NCBI RefSeq assembly: GCF_003258595.1
Contig: NZ_QHHQ01000001.1
Coordinates: 930,001 to 994,000, forward strand
Origin: Acuticoccus sediminis
GTDB lineage: Bacteria > Pseudomonadota > Alphaproteobacteria > Rhizobiales > Amorphaceae
Direction: 5' to 3'
Length of the DNA: 64,000 nt
Translations under genes and position numbers: made by a program
Part shown: piece after piece, positions 9,302 through 17,105 of the stretch
Numbering within the stretch: position 1 is the first letter of the stretch
How the letters are laid out: each line of letters starts with the position of its first letter
The notes under the pieces: model-generated
What the model was told of the DNA's origin: nothing
Database searches by the model: none
Seen by the model: the letters and a program-made list of their open reading frames with translations, nothing else

Positions 9302-10569
9302 GGCCGTTGATCTCCGTGGGGTTCCAGAGTGGCGAGGAGGTCCCGCCCATCGAGGCCCTCGTGGGGGACGCCGAGATGGGTGAGGATGGTGGGGGCGAGG
9401 TCGACGATGGAGGTCGGCTCGCCGGAGCGGATGCCGGGGCGGTGGCCGCGCCCGCGGATCATGAGGACCGGCGACTGCTCGTAGCGGCCGAGACCGCCGT
9501 GCTGGCCGCAGCCGAGCCGGTCGGGCTTGCCGCCGGCGGGCCTCGCCGCGGCGCTGGTGCCGGGGACCCCGTAGGTGTTGGGCGCATCGCTCGCCGCCAT
9601 GGACACGGCGATGGCGAGACCGCCCGTGGGGGCCTGCCCGATCTCCGCGAGCTGGTCGCCGGCGAGGACGGTGCCGGACCAGGGCGCCGCGGCGATGGCG
9701 TCGGCGATGGCGCTGACGCGGTCGGCCGCCTCCGGGGCGACGTAGACGAGCGCGCCGGTGCCGTTGGGGGCGACCACGACGTCCGCGCCCCCCTCCCGCT
9801 TCAGCCCGGCGGCGACGAGGTAGGCGTCGATGTCGACGACCTCGCCGACGGTCTGGTGCCCGTGGTCGGAGCCGACGACGAGGAGGGTGTCCTCGTCCAG
9901 CCTGTCGATGGCGGCGAGGACGCAGCCGGCGATGGCGTCCGCCTCCGCGAGCACGGCGAGGTGCTCCGGGGAACCGAGCGGCGTCGCGTGCTGCGTCGTG
10001 TCCGGCTCGGAAAGCCAGAGGACCGAGAGCGCGGCGGCGCCGTGGACCGCCTCGGCGACGAAGCGCTCGGCCATCGCCCTGTCGCCCTCGATGCCGAGGG
10101 TGACGTCGAGCGGTTTCGCGACCGGGGCGAGGCCGGGGGCGTGCGAGCCGGCGCGGTGGTAGACGGTGCCGTATCCGTCCGGGTCGTGGGCGTAGGCCGC
10201 GCCGGGCGAGACGTTGTTGAAGACGACCACGCCGCCCCGGTCCTTGAGGCGCTCGGCCATCGTGGGGCGGTGGAGGGCGGAGCCGGTGAGGGCCCGCTTG
10301 GCCGCGAAGAAGTCCGGCCTGCCGACGTCGTGGAGAGTCAGCGCCCCGTCCTTCACCAGCGCGACGGTGTTGCCCTGGAGGCCGTTGCGCGCCGGGTAGC
10401 ACCCGGTCGAGAAGGCAGCCGACACCACCCGCGTCGCCGACGGGAAGACCGAGCGGTGGGCGGTGAAGGTCGTCGCGCCGGCGGCGAAGCGGGTGAGGTT
10501 GGGCGTCGTCTCCGGCGAGACGAGGTCCCGCCGAAGTCCGTCGAGGATGACGACGAAGGCGCGGGTCAC
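9298..10569 (-). CDS. Alkaline phosphatase superfamily phosphodiesterase/pyrophosphatase (423 aa)
   Basis: A type I phosphodiesterase/nucleotide pyrophosphatase-like member of the alkaline phosphatase superfamily. The complete two-metal site can be assigned: Asp10 (VILDG), the probable nucleophile Thr46 (PSATR), Asp190 and His194 (SEPDTTQH), Asp235 and His236 (GSDHGH) and His357 (CGQHGG). There is no signal peptide, so it should act in the cytoplasm. It starts with GTG at 10569 overlapping the TGA of phnA (GTGA), and its own stop overlaps the start of the binding-protein gene. A likely role is to hydrolyse an imported phosphodiester or phosphonate monoester before PhnA acts. Nucleotide pyrophosphatase activity is the alternative. 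Confidence 0.85.
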   Translation of the reverse strand: MTRAFVVILDGLRRDLVSPETTPNLTRFAAGATTFTAHRSVFPSATRVVSAAFSTGCYPARNGLQGNTVALVKDGALTLHDVGRPDFFAAKRALTGSALHRPTMAERLKDRGGVVVFNNVSPGAAYAHDPDGYGTVYHRAGSHAPGLAPVAKPLDVTLGIEGDRAMAERFVAEAVHGAAALSVLWLSEPDTTQHATPLGSPEHLAVLAEADAIAGCVLAAIDRLDEDTLLVVGSDHGHQTVGEVVDIDAYLVAAGLKREGGADVVVAPNGTGALVYVAPEAADRVSAIADAIAAAPWSGTVLAGDQLAEIGQAPTGGLAIAVSMAASDAPNTYGVPGTSAAARPAGGKPDRLGCGQHGGLGRYEQSPVLMIRGRGHRPGIRSGEPTSIVDLAPTILTHLGVPHEGLDGRDLLATLEPHGDQRP

Positions 10570-11831
10570 TGGACCGTCCCGTTGAGCGCGAAGTCGAAGA
10601 TGTCGAAGTTGCGCAGCGTCCGGGTCGCGGCCGCCTCCCGGTAGGCCTCGTTGAGGGGATGGGAGAGGACGAACGGCACCGTCTGCTCGGCGAGCCCGCC
10701 GTGCGAGCGGAGCCGCGCGCCTGCGAGCGCGGAGAGGTCGTGGTCCGCCGCGTGCGCGCCGAGCGCCCAGCCGTGCGCGCCGATCGCGACGACGTCGCCC
10801 TCGCGTTCAGGCGGCATCTCGAAGCGGGCGGCGGCCTCGGCCCCCGTCAGCGCCTCGCCGACGCCCTCGATGGCGGCGACGGCCCGGTGGACGTCCTCCG
10901 CGGCGAGGCCCGGGTCCGTCACGTGGACGCGCACGAAGCCGCCGAGCGCACCGTGATGGCGCACGAACGGGTCGGTGATGGGGCAGATCACCCGCGTGGC
11001 GCCGCCGCCGAACGCCGCGTCGAGCGTGTCGGCGATGTAGGCGACGCGGGGCGCGCCGGCGGCGTCGGTCATGTCGTTCATGCCGTGGTCGGCGACGATG
11101 CCGACGACCGCGCCCGCTGCCAGCAGCCGGCCGACGCGCTCGTCCACCGCGGCCATGAAGGCGTTCGCCTCGGGCGTGCCGGGGGCGTGGGCGTGCTGGA
11201 TGAGGTCCGAGAGGGAGAGGTAGGCGATGTCGACCATCCCATCGCCGATCAGCCTCACGCCGGCGTCGAGCACGAAGAGGGAGAGGTCGGGGACGTACGG
11301 CTCGGGCGCGGCGCGGCCGACGAGGCGGGTGGCGTCGTCGATGCCGTTCTCGGCGAGGGTGGCGGCGTCGGCGCGCTCGGCGGAGAAGGCGATGCCGGTG
11401 AGGTCCCGGGCGAGCGCCTTGAGGAGCTTGTCCTTCGCCGTCACGGCCGCGACCCGCGCGCCCTTCCGGGCCAGCGCGGCGAGGATCGTGCCGGCGCGCA
11501 TCCCCTCGGCGTCCAGCATCATGACCTCGCGGCCAGTCGCCGCGTCGAAATAGTAGTTGCCCGATATGCCGTGCACCGCCGGCGGCGCGCCGGTGACGAT
11601 GGAGACGTTGTTGGGGTTGGTGAACGTCGGCATCGCGGCGAGGGCGGTCGCGGCGAAGCCGCCGTCCATCATGGCCGAGAGGTGGGGCACGACACCCGCG
11701 GCGCGGGCGGCTTCGACATAGGCCGGGTCGCAGCCGTCGTAGCAGATCACCGCGGTCGGGCGGCGCGGCAGGGCGTAGCTGCGGCCGTTGGCGACGGCGA
11801 CGTCGGGTGCGCCGTTCAGTGCGGGAGCCAT
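10566..11831 (-). CDS. phnA: Phosphonoacetate hydrolase (421 aa)
   Basis: This enzyme cleaves the C-P bond of phosphonoacetate to acetate and phosphate using two zinc ions. Recognition rests on family-specific stretches: PTAVICYDGCDPAYVEA, MPTFTNPNNVSIVTGAPPAV, VTAKDKLLKAL, ADHGMNDMTD and ITDPFVRHHGALGGF. All seven expected metal or nucleophile positions are present: Asp32, Thr71, Asp209, His213, Asp248, His249, His377. The ATG at 11831 follows GGAGGA and gives a normal length; longer in-frame extensions run into the promoter. It is the first gene of the six-gene operon and is divergent from a LysR regulator, an arrangement also known for phnA in Pseudomonas. No PhnW/PhnY homologue is nearby. 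Confidence 0.92.
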   Translation of the reverse strand: MAPALNGAPDVAVANGRSYALPRRPTAVICYDGCDPAYVEAARAAGVVPHLSAMMDGGFAATALAAMPTFTNPNNVSIVTGAPPAVHGISGNYYFDAATGREVMMLDAEGMRAGTILAALARKGARVAAVTAKDKLLKALARDLTGIAFSAERADAATLAENGIDDATRLVGRAAPEPYVPDLSLFVLDAGVRLIGDGMVDIAYLSLSDLIQHAHAPGTPEANAFMAAVDERVGRLLAAGAVVGIVADHGMNDMTDAAGAPRVAYIADTLDAAFGGGATRVICPITDPFVRHHGALGGFVRVHVTDPGLAAEDVHRAVAAIEGVGEALTGAEAAARFEMPPEREGDVVAIGAHGWALGAHAADHDLSALAGARLRSHGGLAEQTVPFVLSHPLNEAYREAAATRTLRNFDIFDFALNGTVQ

Positions 11832-11997
11832 CGGTCCTCCGAGTGAGAAAGCACCGCCCGTTATCAAACCGCCATGTGTTTGATGTATAAGGAGGTTTAT
11901 CAAAGATATGTAACGCTTTCGCGTCGCTGAATGGGGTAACCGCAAGCACTCTCGCCGTGCAATCGAAATAAATTCGTTTGATGTGAGATGAATTCAC
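11832..11997. promoter_or_regulatory. Divergent phnA / lysR regulatory region with repeated operator motif
   Basis: An A+T-rich 166-bp region. It contains ATCAAAC at 11863-11869 and its inverted copy GTTTGAT at 11878-11884 (8-base gap), a further TTTATCAAA at 11896-11904, and a second GTTTGATGT at 11976-11984 that repeats 11878-11886 exactly. The inverted pair lies 32 to 53 bp upstream of the phnA start, where a LysR-type activator would bind. These are seen directly; binding is inferred. Confidence 0.6.
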
Positions 11998-11999
11998 AT
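11981..11999 (+). promoter_or_regulatory. Inverted repeat overlapping the lysR start codon
   Basis: ATGTGA (11981-11986) and TCACAT (11994-11999) form perfect arms around seven bases. The right arm includes the first bases of the regulator's ATG. A protein bound here would block translation initiation or transcription of the regulator, so autoregulation is plausible. Confidence 0.35.
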
Positions 12000-12891
12000 G
12001 ACAAAACGACGACTTCCGCCGATCAAATCATTAATTGCACTTGAAAGCGTGGTCCGGACGGGGAGCGTGTCCGCGGCGGCGGAGGACTTGTCCGTGACGC
12101 ATGGTGCCGTGAGCAAGCAACTCGCGCATCTGGAACAGTGGATCGGCATGCCGATGTTCCGCGAGCGGCGCCGCGGCATGATCGCCAATGCCGCCGGCGA
12201 GCGCCTGGCCGCCGCCGTCGGCGGCGCGCTGGAGGAGATCGAGGACGCGCTCGACGCCATCCTCGTCGCCGAGCGGCAGAAGGTGCTGACCGTCGTCGCC
12301 CCGGCGACCTTCGCGATGCGCTGGCTGATCCCGCATCTCCCGGCGCTGGAGATGGACGGCGGCGAGGCCGGCATCCGCGTCCGCCCCACGCACACGACCG
12401 AGGACTGGGACGCGCTGGAGTTCGACCTCGTGGTGCGGCGGGGCGAGCCGCTCGCCGGACGCCTCGCGCCCCGGCCGCTGTTCGTCGAGGCGCTCGGCCT
12501 CTTGGTGCCGCCGGCGCTGGCGGACGTCGCCGACACGCGGCAGCTCCCCTTCGTCGACGCGGCCACCCGCACCGGCGAACTCGCCCGCTGGTGCCAGCGC
12601 GCGTACGGCGGTCCGCCCGTCAGGCCGGCCAGGGTCTACCCGCACTTCTACGTGGCGATGGAGGCCGCGCTCGCAGGGCTCGGCGCGATCGTCGCCCCGG
12701 TGGAGCTGCTCGGGCCGCAGCTCGCGCAGGGGGCGCTCATCGACCCGCTGCCGGCCGTCCGCGTGCCGGGCGCGGCCTATACCATCGGCGTCGCCCCGGA
12801 CGGGCCGAACCGCTCGGCCGCCGAGGGGCTTGCACGGACCATGGTGCGCGAGTGGCACAAGGTCCCTGCCGCCGTGCCCGTCACGCCGTAG
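11998..12891 (+). CDS. LysR-family transcriptional regulator (297 aa)
   Basis: The N-terminal winged helix-turn-helix (residues 1-65: LIALESVVRTGSVSAAAEDL, VSKQLAHLE) and a C-terminal periplasmic-binding-like effector domain (from about 90, VLTVVAPATFAMRWLIPHL) mark a GcvA-like LysR regulator. It is divergent from phnA with repeated ATCAAAC-type half-sites in between, so it most likely activates the phosphonate operon in response to an organophosphonate. A LysR regulator next to phnA is known in Pseudomonas fluorescens. The start has no strong ribosome-binding site, consistent with low expression. Confidence 0.88.
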   Translation: MTKRRLPPIKSLIALESVVRTGSVSAAAEDLSVTHGAVSKQLAHLEQWIGMPMFRERRRGMIANAAGERLAAAVGGALEEIEDALDAILVAERQKVLTVVAPATFAMRWLIPHLPALEMDGGEAGIRVRPTHTTEDWDALEFDLVVRRGEPLAGRLAPRPLFVEALGLLVPPALADVADTRQLPFVDAATRTGELARWCQRAYGGPPVRPARVYPHFYVAMEAALAGLGAIVAPVELLGPQLAQGALIDPLPAVRVPGAAYTIGVAPDGPNRSAAEGLARTMVREWHKVPAAVPVTP

Positions 12892-12901
12892 CCGGCAGGA
12901 G

Positions 12902-12916
12902 GGGCGCGTTGCGCCC
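12902..12916 (+). terminator. Short hairpin after lysR gene
   Basis: GGGCGC and GCGCCC with a three-base loop lie 10 bp after the regulator's stop, between convergent genes. There is no U-tract, so termination is only suggested. Confidence 0.25.
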
Positions 12917-13088
12917 GACGAACGGCGAGGTCGAGGACACGGGCGCTATCTGCGGGCAGCGGGGGGGCGAGACCCTGCCAGGGCGCGAAGCGGACGACAG
13001 GCCGTGCCGGCGTCCTGCGGCGCATCGGTTTGCCGGGGCGGGGCAGTCCCGACCGGCCCCGGCTCCGGCTCCCGGCTCCGGTCCGTGG

Positions 13089-15392
13089 TCAGGCGCGGCG
13101 CTGTTCTTCCTCCTGGTTGAGGATCTGCTCGGCCGCGGCGGCCGCTGCCTGCTGCTGGTCGGCCGGCGCGTCGGGCGGGTCGATCCGCACCGTGACGTAG
13201 CGGTGCGCGAACTGGATGCCCTCGCGGTCGAAGAGCTCGCCGATCCGCGTGTAGACGTGGCGCCGCACGACGAACTGGTCGCCCGGCTTGGTCATGAACT
13301 TCACGCGGATGATCATCGCCGAGTCTTCCATCTCGATGACGCCCTGCGACTTCAGCGGCGCCAGGAAGAGCGGCCCGCACTCGGGATCCTCCAGCAGCTC
13401 CTGGCCGAGTTTCTTGATCAGCTTGCGGACCCGCTCGACGTCGGTGCCGTAGGGGATGCGCAAGGGGAGCTTCATCACCACCCAGTCTCGCGAATAGTTG
13501 GTGAGCTGCTTGATCTCGCCGAAGGGGATGGTGTGCAGGGGCCCGTTCTGGTGGCGGAGCTGGAAGGAGCGGATGGAGATCTTCTCGACCGCCCCCATCA
13601 CGCCGCCGACGTCGATGAACTCGCCCTTGCGGAAGGCGTCGTCGGCGAGGAAGAACGCGCCGGAGAAGACGTCGCGGATGAGCGTCTGCGCGCCGAAGCC
13701 GATGGCGAGGCCGAGGACGCCGGCACCCGCGAAGAGCGGCGCGACGTTCACCCCCATCGCCGCGAGCGCGATCGTCAGCATCAGCGTGAACATGGCGGCG
13801 ATCAGGATGTTGCGCAGCAGCGGCAGCAGCGTCGCGAGGCGTGATGAGCCCGGCCCCATTCCGTCCTCGCTGTCGCCGTGTCCGACGGCCGGCATCTCGT
13901 CCCGCATCCGGCCGTCGATCCACGTGCGCATCGCATCGTAGACGCCCCATACGGCGAAGAGGATGACGACGTAGCCGAGGGTCTGCGTGAGATCGTGGTC
14001 GAGCTTCAGGACACCGAGCGAGACCACGAGCACGACGATCGCGACCACGATCGCGGCGAGCCCCGCGAGGCGCCGGAAGAGCGCGTGCCAGCGCGCCTGC
14101 CATACGAGGAGCGGTTCGACCTCTGCCTCCGTCGGACCGCTCGGCGGGGCGGCGGCGAGCGGCGCTTCGCCCGGCGGGGCGGGCGGCAGCGGCGCGTCGT
14201 CGGCGGCCGCGAGCGCATCGGCGGGCCTGATCGTGGCGCGCAGCGTGTTCTCCAGCGCGGCGAACCGGCGGGACAGGACGATGACGCACGCGCCGTAGAT
14301 CGATAGCCCGACGATGGCCGCCAGGATGGGCGCCAGCAGCGGCCCGGCGTGCGGATTGTTGGTCGTGACGACCTGGCTGATGTGCGCGGCGCCGGCGATC
14401 ACGAGGTAGCCGAGAACGATGAACGCCCAGATCGAGCCGAGGAACTTGCGGAACGTGTTCGGGCGCGGCGATGTCCCCCGGATCATCGCGGTGATGACCC
14501 GGCGGTGGATGATCAGCCAGATGCAGAGAAGCGTGATCGGCACGGCCGAGGCGAGGATCTGGAGCGCGTCGGTGGAGCGCTCGTCGACGCCGATCTCGTT
14601 GGTCCACAGCGCGAGGCCGAAGAACGCGAAGCCGGTCGCCGCCATCACCTTGAAGGCCCGCAGCATCCTCGCGGCCGTCGCGTCGTCGACCGGCAGCAGC
14701 CTGATCGTGGGCCGGCTCGGCATGAACACCGCCGTCATCAGGGCGATGGTGATCCGGTAGGCGGTGATCGCGACGAGGATGATCGCCGCCGTCGCGCGCG
14801 CCGGCCCGGGCGTCGGCACGAAGACGACGATCACCGCGATGCCGGAGAGCAGGAAGGCGGCCGCCGCCGCCATCGCGAGCAGTGTCCGCAGCATCGCGTA
14901 GCTGGTGCGGGGCGCGGGGACCGCTTCGGCCCGCGCTTCCAGCGAGGCGAGCACGCGGCTGGCCCAGCGCCAGACGAGCCATCCGACGATGGAGCCGACG
15001 GCGAGGGCGATCAGGGTCAGGGGGATTGCGAGCCAGAGCCAGCCGGCCGACCCGTCGCCCCGGGCGGTCAGCACCGCATGGCCGATGGCGCCGGGGATCT
15101 CCGGGATCCGGCTGATCGTCTGGGCGAGGCCGTGGCGGACGGCCACCGCGCTCTCGAGCGCCGCGCTGGGGGAGGCCGCGGTGCCCGGCGAGCCGGCCGT
15201 GGCTGCCGGTTGCGTGCGTCCGTCGATCAGGATGGTGGCCCCGCTGTCGCGGGCCGCCTTCACCAGTTCGTCGAGAGTCGGGGAGGGGGTGGTCCCGCCG
15301 TCCGGCTGCGCGAGAGCGCCGCCGGCGAACGAGAGGACCAAGGCGAAGGCGAGGGCGAGGCCACCCCAGCTCCATGCTCGACGTGACAACAT
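13089..15392 (-). CDS. Large MscS-family mechanosensitive channel (767 aa)
   Basis: An inner-membrane channel of the extended MscS type (as in MscK/YbdG/YjeP-like proteins). It has a probable signal peptide at 1-30 (ending GGALAQPDG), a periplasmic segment, about ten membrane helices and a cytoplasmic proline/alanine-rich loop near residue 410. The MscS core follows, with pore helix GAGVLGLAIGFGAQTLIRD and the beta domain (GEFIDVGGVMGAVEKISIR). The C-terminal alpha/beta domain ends in an alanine/glutamine-rich tail. It relieves turgor by opening under membrane tension. The start at 15392 gives an N-terminal hydrophobic export signal; a longer frame upstream is unlikely. It is divergent from the RTX protein gene at 15687. 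Confidence 0.9.
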   Translation of the reverse strand: MLSRRAWSWGGLALAFALVLSFAGGALAQPDGGTTPSPTLDELVKAARDSGATILIDGRTQPAATAGSPGTAASPSAALESAVAVRHGLAQTISRIPEIPGAIGHAVLTARGDGSAGWLWLAIPLTLIALAVGSIVGWLVWRWASRVLASLEARAEAVPAPRTSYAMLRTLLAMAAAAAFLLSGIAVIVVFVPTPGPARATAAIILVAITAYRITIALMTAVFMPSRPTIRLLPVDDATAARMLRAFKVMAATGFAFFGLALWTNEIGVDERSTDALQILASAVPITLLCIWLIIHRRVITAMIRGTSPRPNTFRKFLGSIWAFIVLGYLVIAGAAHISQVVTTNNPHAGPLLAPILAAIVGLSIYGACVIVLSRRFAALENTLRATIRPADALAAADDAPLPPAPPGEAPLAAAPPSGPTEAEVEPLLVWQARWHALFRRLAGLAAIVVAIVVLVVSLGVLKLDHDLTQTLGYVVILFAVWGVYDAMRTWIDGRMRDEMPAVGHGDSEDGMGPGSSRLATLLPLLRNILIAAMFTLMLTIALAAMGVNVAPLFAGAGVLGLAIGFGAQTLIRDVFSGAFFLADDAFRKGEFIDVGGVMGAVEKISIRSFQLRHQNGPLHTIPFGEIKQLTNYSRDWVVMKLPLRIPYGTDVERVRKLIKKLGQELLEDPECGPLFLAPLKSQGVIEMEDSAMIIRVKFMTKPGDQFVVRRHVYTRIGELFDREGIQFAHRYVTVRIDPPDAPADQQQAAAAAAEQILNQEEEQRRA

Positions 15393-15686
15393 CGCGATCG
15401 TGTCCCCTTCCGGCACATCTGTGTCCGTGGTGCGATCATGATTGATCGCCGCCAGTACAACAATGCTGCGCGTGCCACACCGCTGATGAATTGGACGAAT
15501 CCCTGTATCCGGGGAAAGCAAACGTTCGCGGGCGAAGTCCCCGGAAATCAGTGGACGAACGGAGTCCTACAAAAATTGTAATGCAGGCGCGCTGCGTCGT
15601 GTGGCAGGTCTTGGCGACGTCTGAGCGTGATCCAGTCTGAAATCGGCTGGCCACAAGTGCAACATATTGCAATCTGGGGAGTGCCC
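15393..15686. promoter_or_regulatory. Divergent intergenic region with nested repeats, upstream of RTX gene
   Basis: The 294-bp gap holds several ordered repeats. TGGACGAA occurs at 15492-15499 and again at 15552-15559, exactly 60 bp apart. Between them CCGGGGA (15509-15515) pairs with TCCCCGG (15538-15544), and inside this TTCGC/GCGAA (15525-15536) forms a second hairpin. Just downstream TACAAaaaTTGTA (15568-15580) is a 13-bp palindrome. GGGGAG at about 15676 is the ribosome-binding site of the RTX gene. No clear sigma-70 promoter was identified. Confidence 0.4.
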
Positions 15687-17063
15687 ATGTCGACAGGACT
15701 CGATCTGAAGACGGTCACCGTAAAAATCAGCAACAATTTCTTCGGTCCGAACTTCGTCGCAGGCTTGGCGTTGCAGTCGTCGAGCTACACCGTCGTCAAT
15801 AAGAATTTGGCGACGTTGGAATTTCAGGCCGCCTACGACCCGTCGATGACCATCGTCCAGGAGGTGCACGGGACCGGATTCGGCTTCGACGAGAACGGCC
15901 GGTACACCGGTCACGTCACGCACTGGAACGCCTACGACAAGGACAATCCGGAGAACGGGTGGTCCTTCTCGCCGCTGGACAATTCGCTGGACCGGCAGAA
16001 CGAGCTCGCCGCCAACCCGAACGTGACGTTCCAGAACCTGCTGGTGATCCCGCTCGTCTACAACTTCGTCGGCGCGCAGTACGACGACTTCTACATCTTC
16101 GGCTCGTTCGACGACATCGGCCGCGGGTTCGAGGGCAACGACGAGTACAAGACGCTCGACGGTGACGACACCCTCTACGGCCACAGCGGCGACGACACGC
16201 TGATCGGCGGCAACGGCGACGACCTCCTCTACGGCGGTCAGGACGACGACGCGATCCGTGGCGGGCAGGGCCGGGACACGCTCTACGGCAGCCAGGGCGA
16301 CGACCGCATCAACGGCGGCACCGAGTCCGACCTGATCGGCGGCGGGGCCGGCTCCGACACCATCTTCGGTGACGACGGCGACGACGTCATCGAGGGCAAC
16401 GGCGCCTTCGACCGGATCAACGGCGGCAACGGCAACGACCTGATCTTCGGCGGCGGCGGCGGCGACAGCCTGCTGGGCGATGCCGACGCCGACACGATCG
16501 AGGGCGGCGACGGCAACGACTCGATCTACGGCGGCACCGAAGGCGACAGCCTCCTCGGCGACGCCGGCAACGACACCATCCGCGGCAATGCCGACGACGA
16601 TACGGTGCGCGGCGGCAGCGGCGACGACCTGATCCGAGGCGATGCCGGCGTGGACTTCCTGTTCGGCGACGCCGGCAACGACACCGTCCTCGGCGATGCC
16701 GATACCGACCAGGTGTTCGGCAACCGCGGCGACGACCAGGTCCACTCGGGCACCGGCGCGGACTTCATCGTCGGCGGCCTCGGCGACGATACCCTCTGGG
16801 GCAACGCGTCGGGCGGCGCCGGCGACTACGACATCGACTCGTTCATCTTCGAGGGGCCGTTCGGCAACGACGTCGTGGCGGACTTCGAGATCGGCTTCGA
16901 CGGCATCAACTTCATCGGCGTGCCCGAGGACGATGTCGTGACCACCACGGTGGGCGACGATGTCCTCATCACCGCCGACCTCGGCGATCTCGGGATCAGC
17001 ACCGTCCTCGTCGTCGGCGTGGCGGACCTGTTCAATCCGGACTCCGACATCCTGTTCGCCTGA
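15687..17063 (+). CDS. RTX calcium-binding protein (458 aa)
   Basis: An acidic protein with no signal peptide. Residues 1-150 form an N-terminal domain with the pattern GTGFGFDENGRYTGHVTHW. About residues 155-370 are tandem nonapeptide repeats of the GGxGxDxUx type (for example GHSGDDTLIGGNGDDLLYGG), which bind calcium in a parallel beta roll. A C-terminal domain (DVVADFEIGFDGINFIG) resembles the secretion-signal region of type I exported RTX proteins. The start at 15687 follows GGGGAG. Its position at the edge of an exopolysaccharide cluster suggests a matrix or surface role. The needed type I exporter is not in the window. No enzymatic domain is recognised. Confidence 0.85.
   Translation: MSTGLDLKTVTVKISNNFFGPNFVAGLALQSSSYTVVNKNLATLEFQAAYDPSMTIVQEVHGTGFGFDENGRYTGHVTHWNAYDKDNPENGWSFSPLDNSLDRQNELAANPNVTFQNLLVIPLVYNFVGAQYDDFYIFGSFDDIGRGFEGNDEYKTLDGDDTLYGHSGDDTLIGGNGDDLLYGGQDDDAIRGGQGRDTLYGSQGDDRINGGTESDLIGGGAGSDTIFGDDGDDVIEGNGAFDRINGGNGNDLIFGGGGGDSLLGDADADTIEGGDGNDSIYGGTEGDSLLGDAGNDTIRGNADDDTVRGGSGDDLIRGDAGVDFLFGDAGNDTVLGDADTDQVFGNRGDDQVHSGTGADFIVGGLGDDTLWGNASGGAGDYDIDSFIFEGPFGNDVVADFEIGFDGINFIGVPEDDVVTTTVGDDVLITADLGDLGISTVLVVGVADLFNPDSDILFA
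16150..16800 (+). repeat. Tandem 27-bp coding repeats (RTX nonapeptides)
   Basis: Imperfect 27-bp units rich in GGCGACGAC and ATCxxCGGCGGC encode the calcium-binding nonapeptides of the RTX protein. The repeats are in frame throughout and vary mainly at third positions, so they are old protein repeats, not a recent expansion. Confidence 0.8.
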
Positions 17064-17105
17064 CGGTCGCGCGCGACGCCGGACCGCCGCCGCGCGTGGG
17101 GGCGG

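Noticed and set aside
12946-15375. An 809-codon frame parallel to the MscS gene
   Set aside because: It is an out-of-frame shadow of the MscS gene; only the other frame has membrane helices and the MscS motif.
16150-16800. Regularly spaced repeats that might suggest a CRISPR array
   Set aside because: The units are 27-bp in-frame coding repeats encoding RTX nonapeptides, with no distinct spacers.
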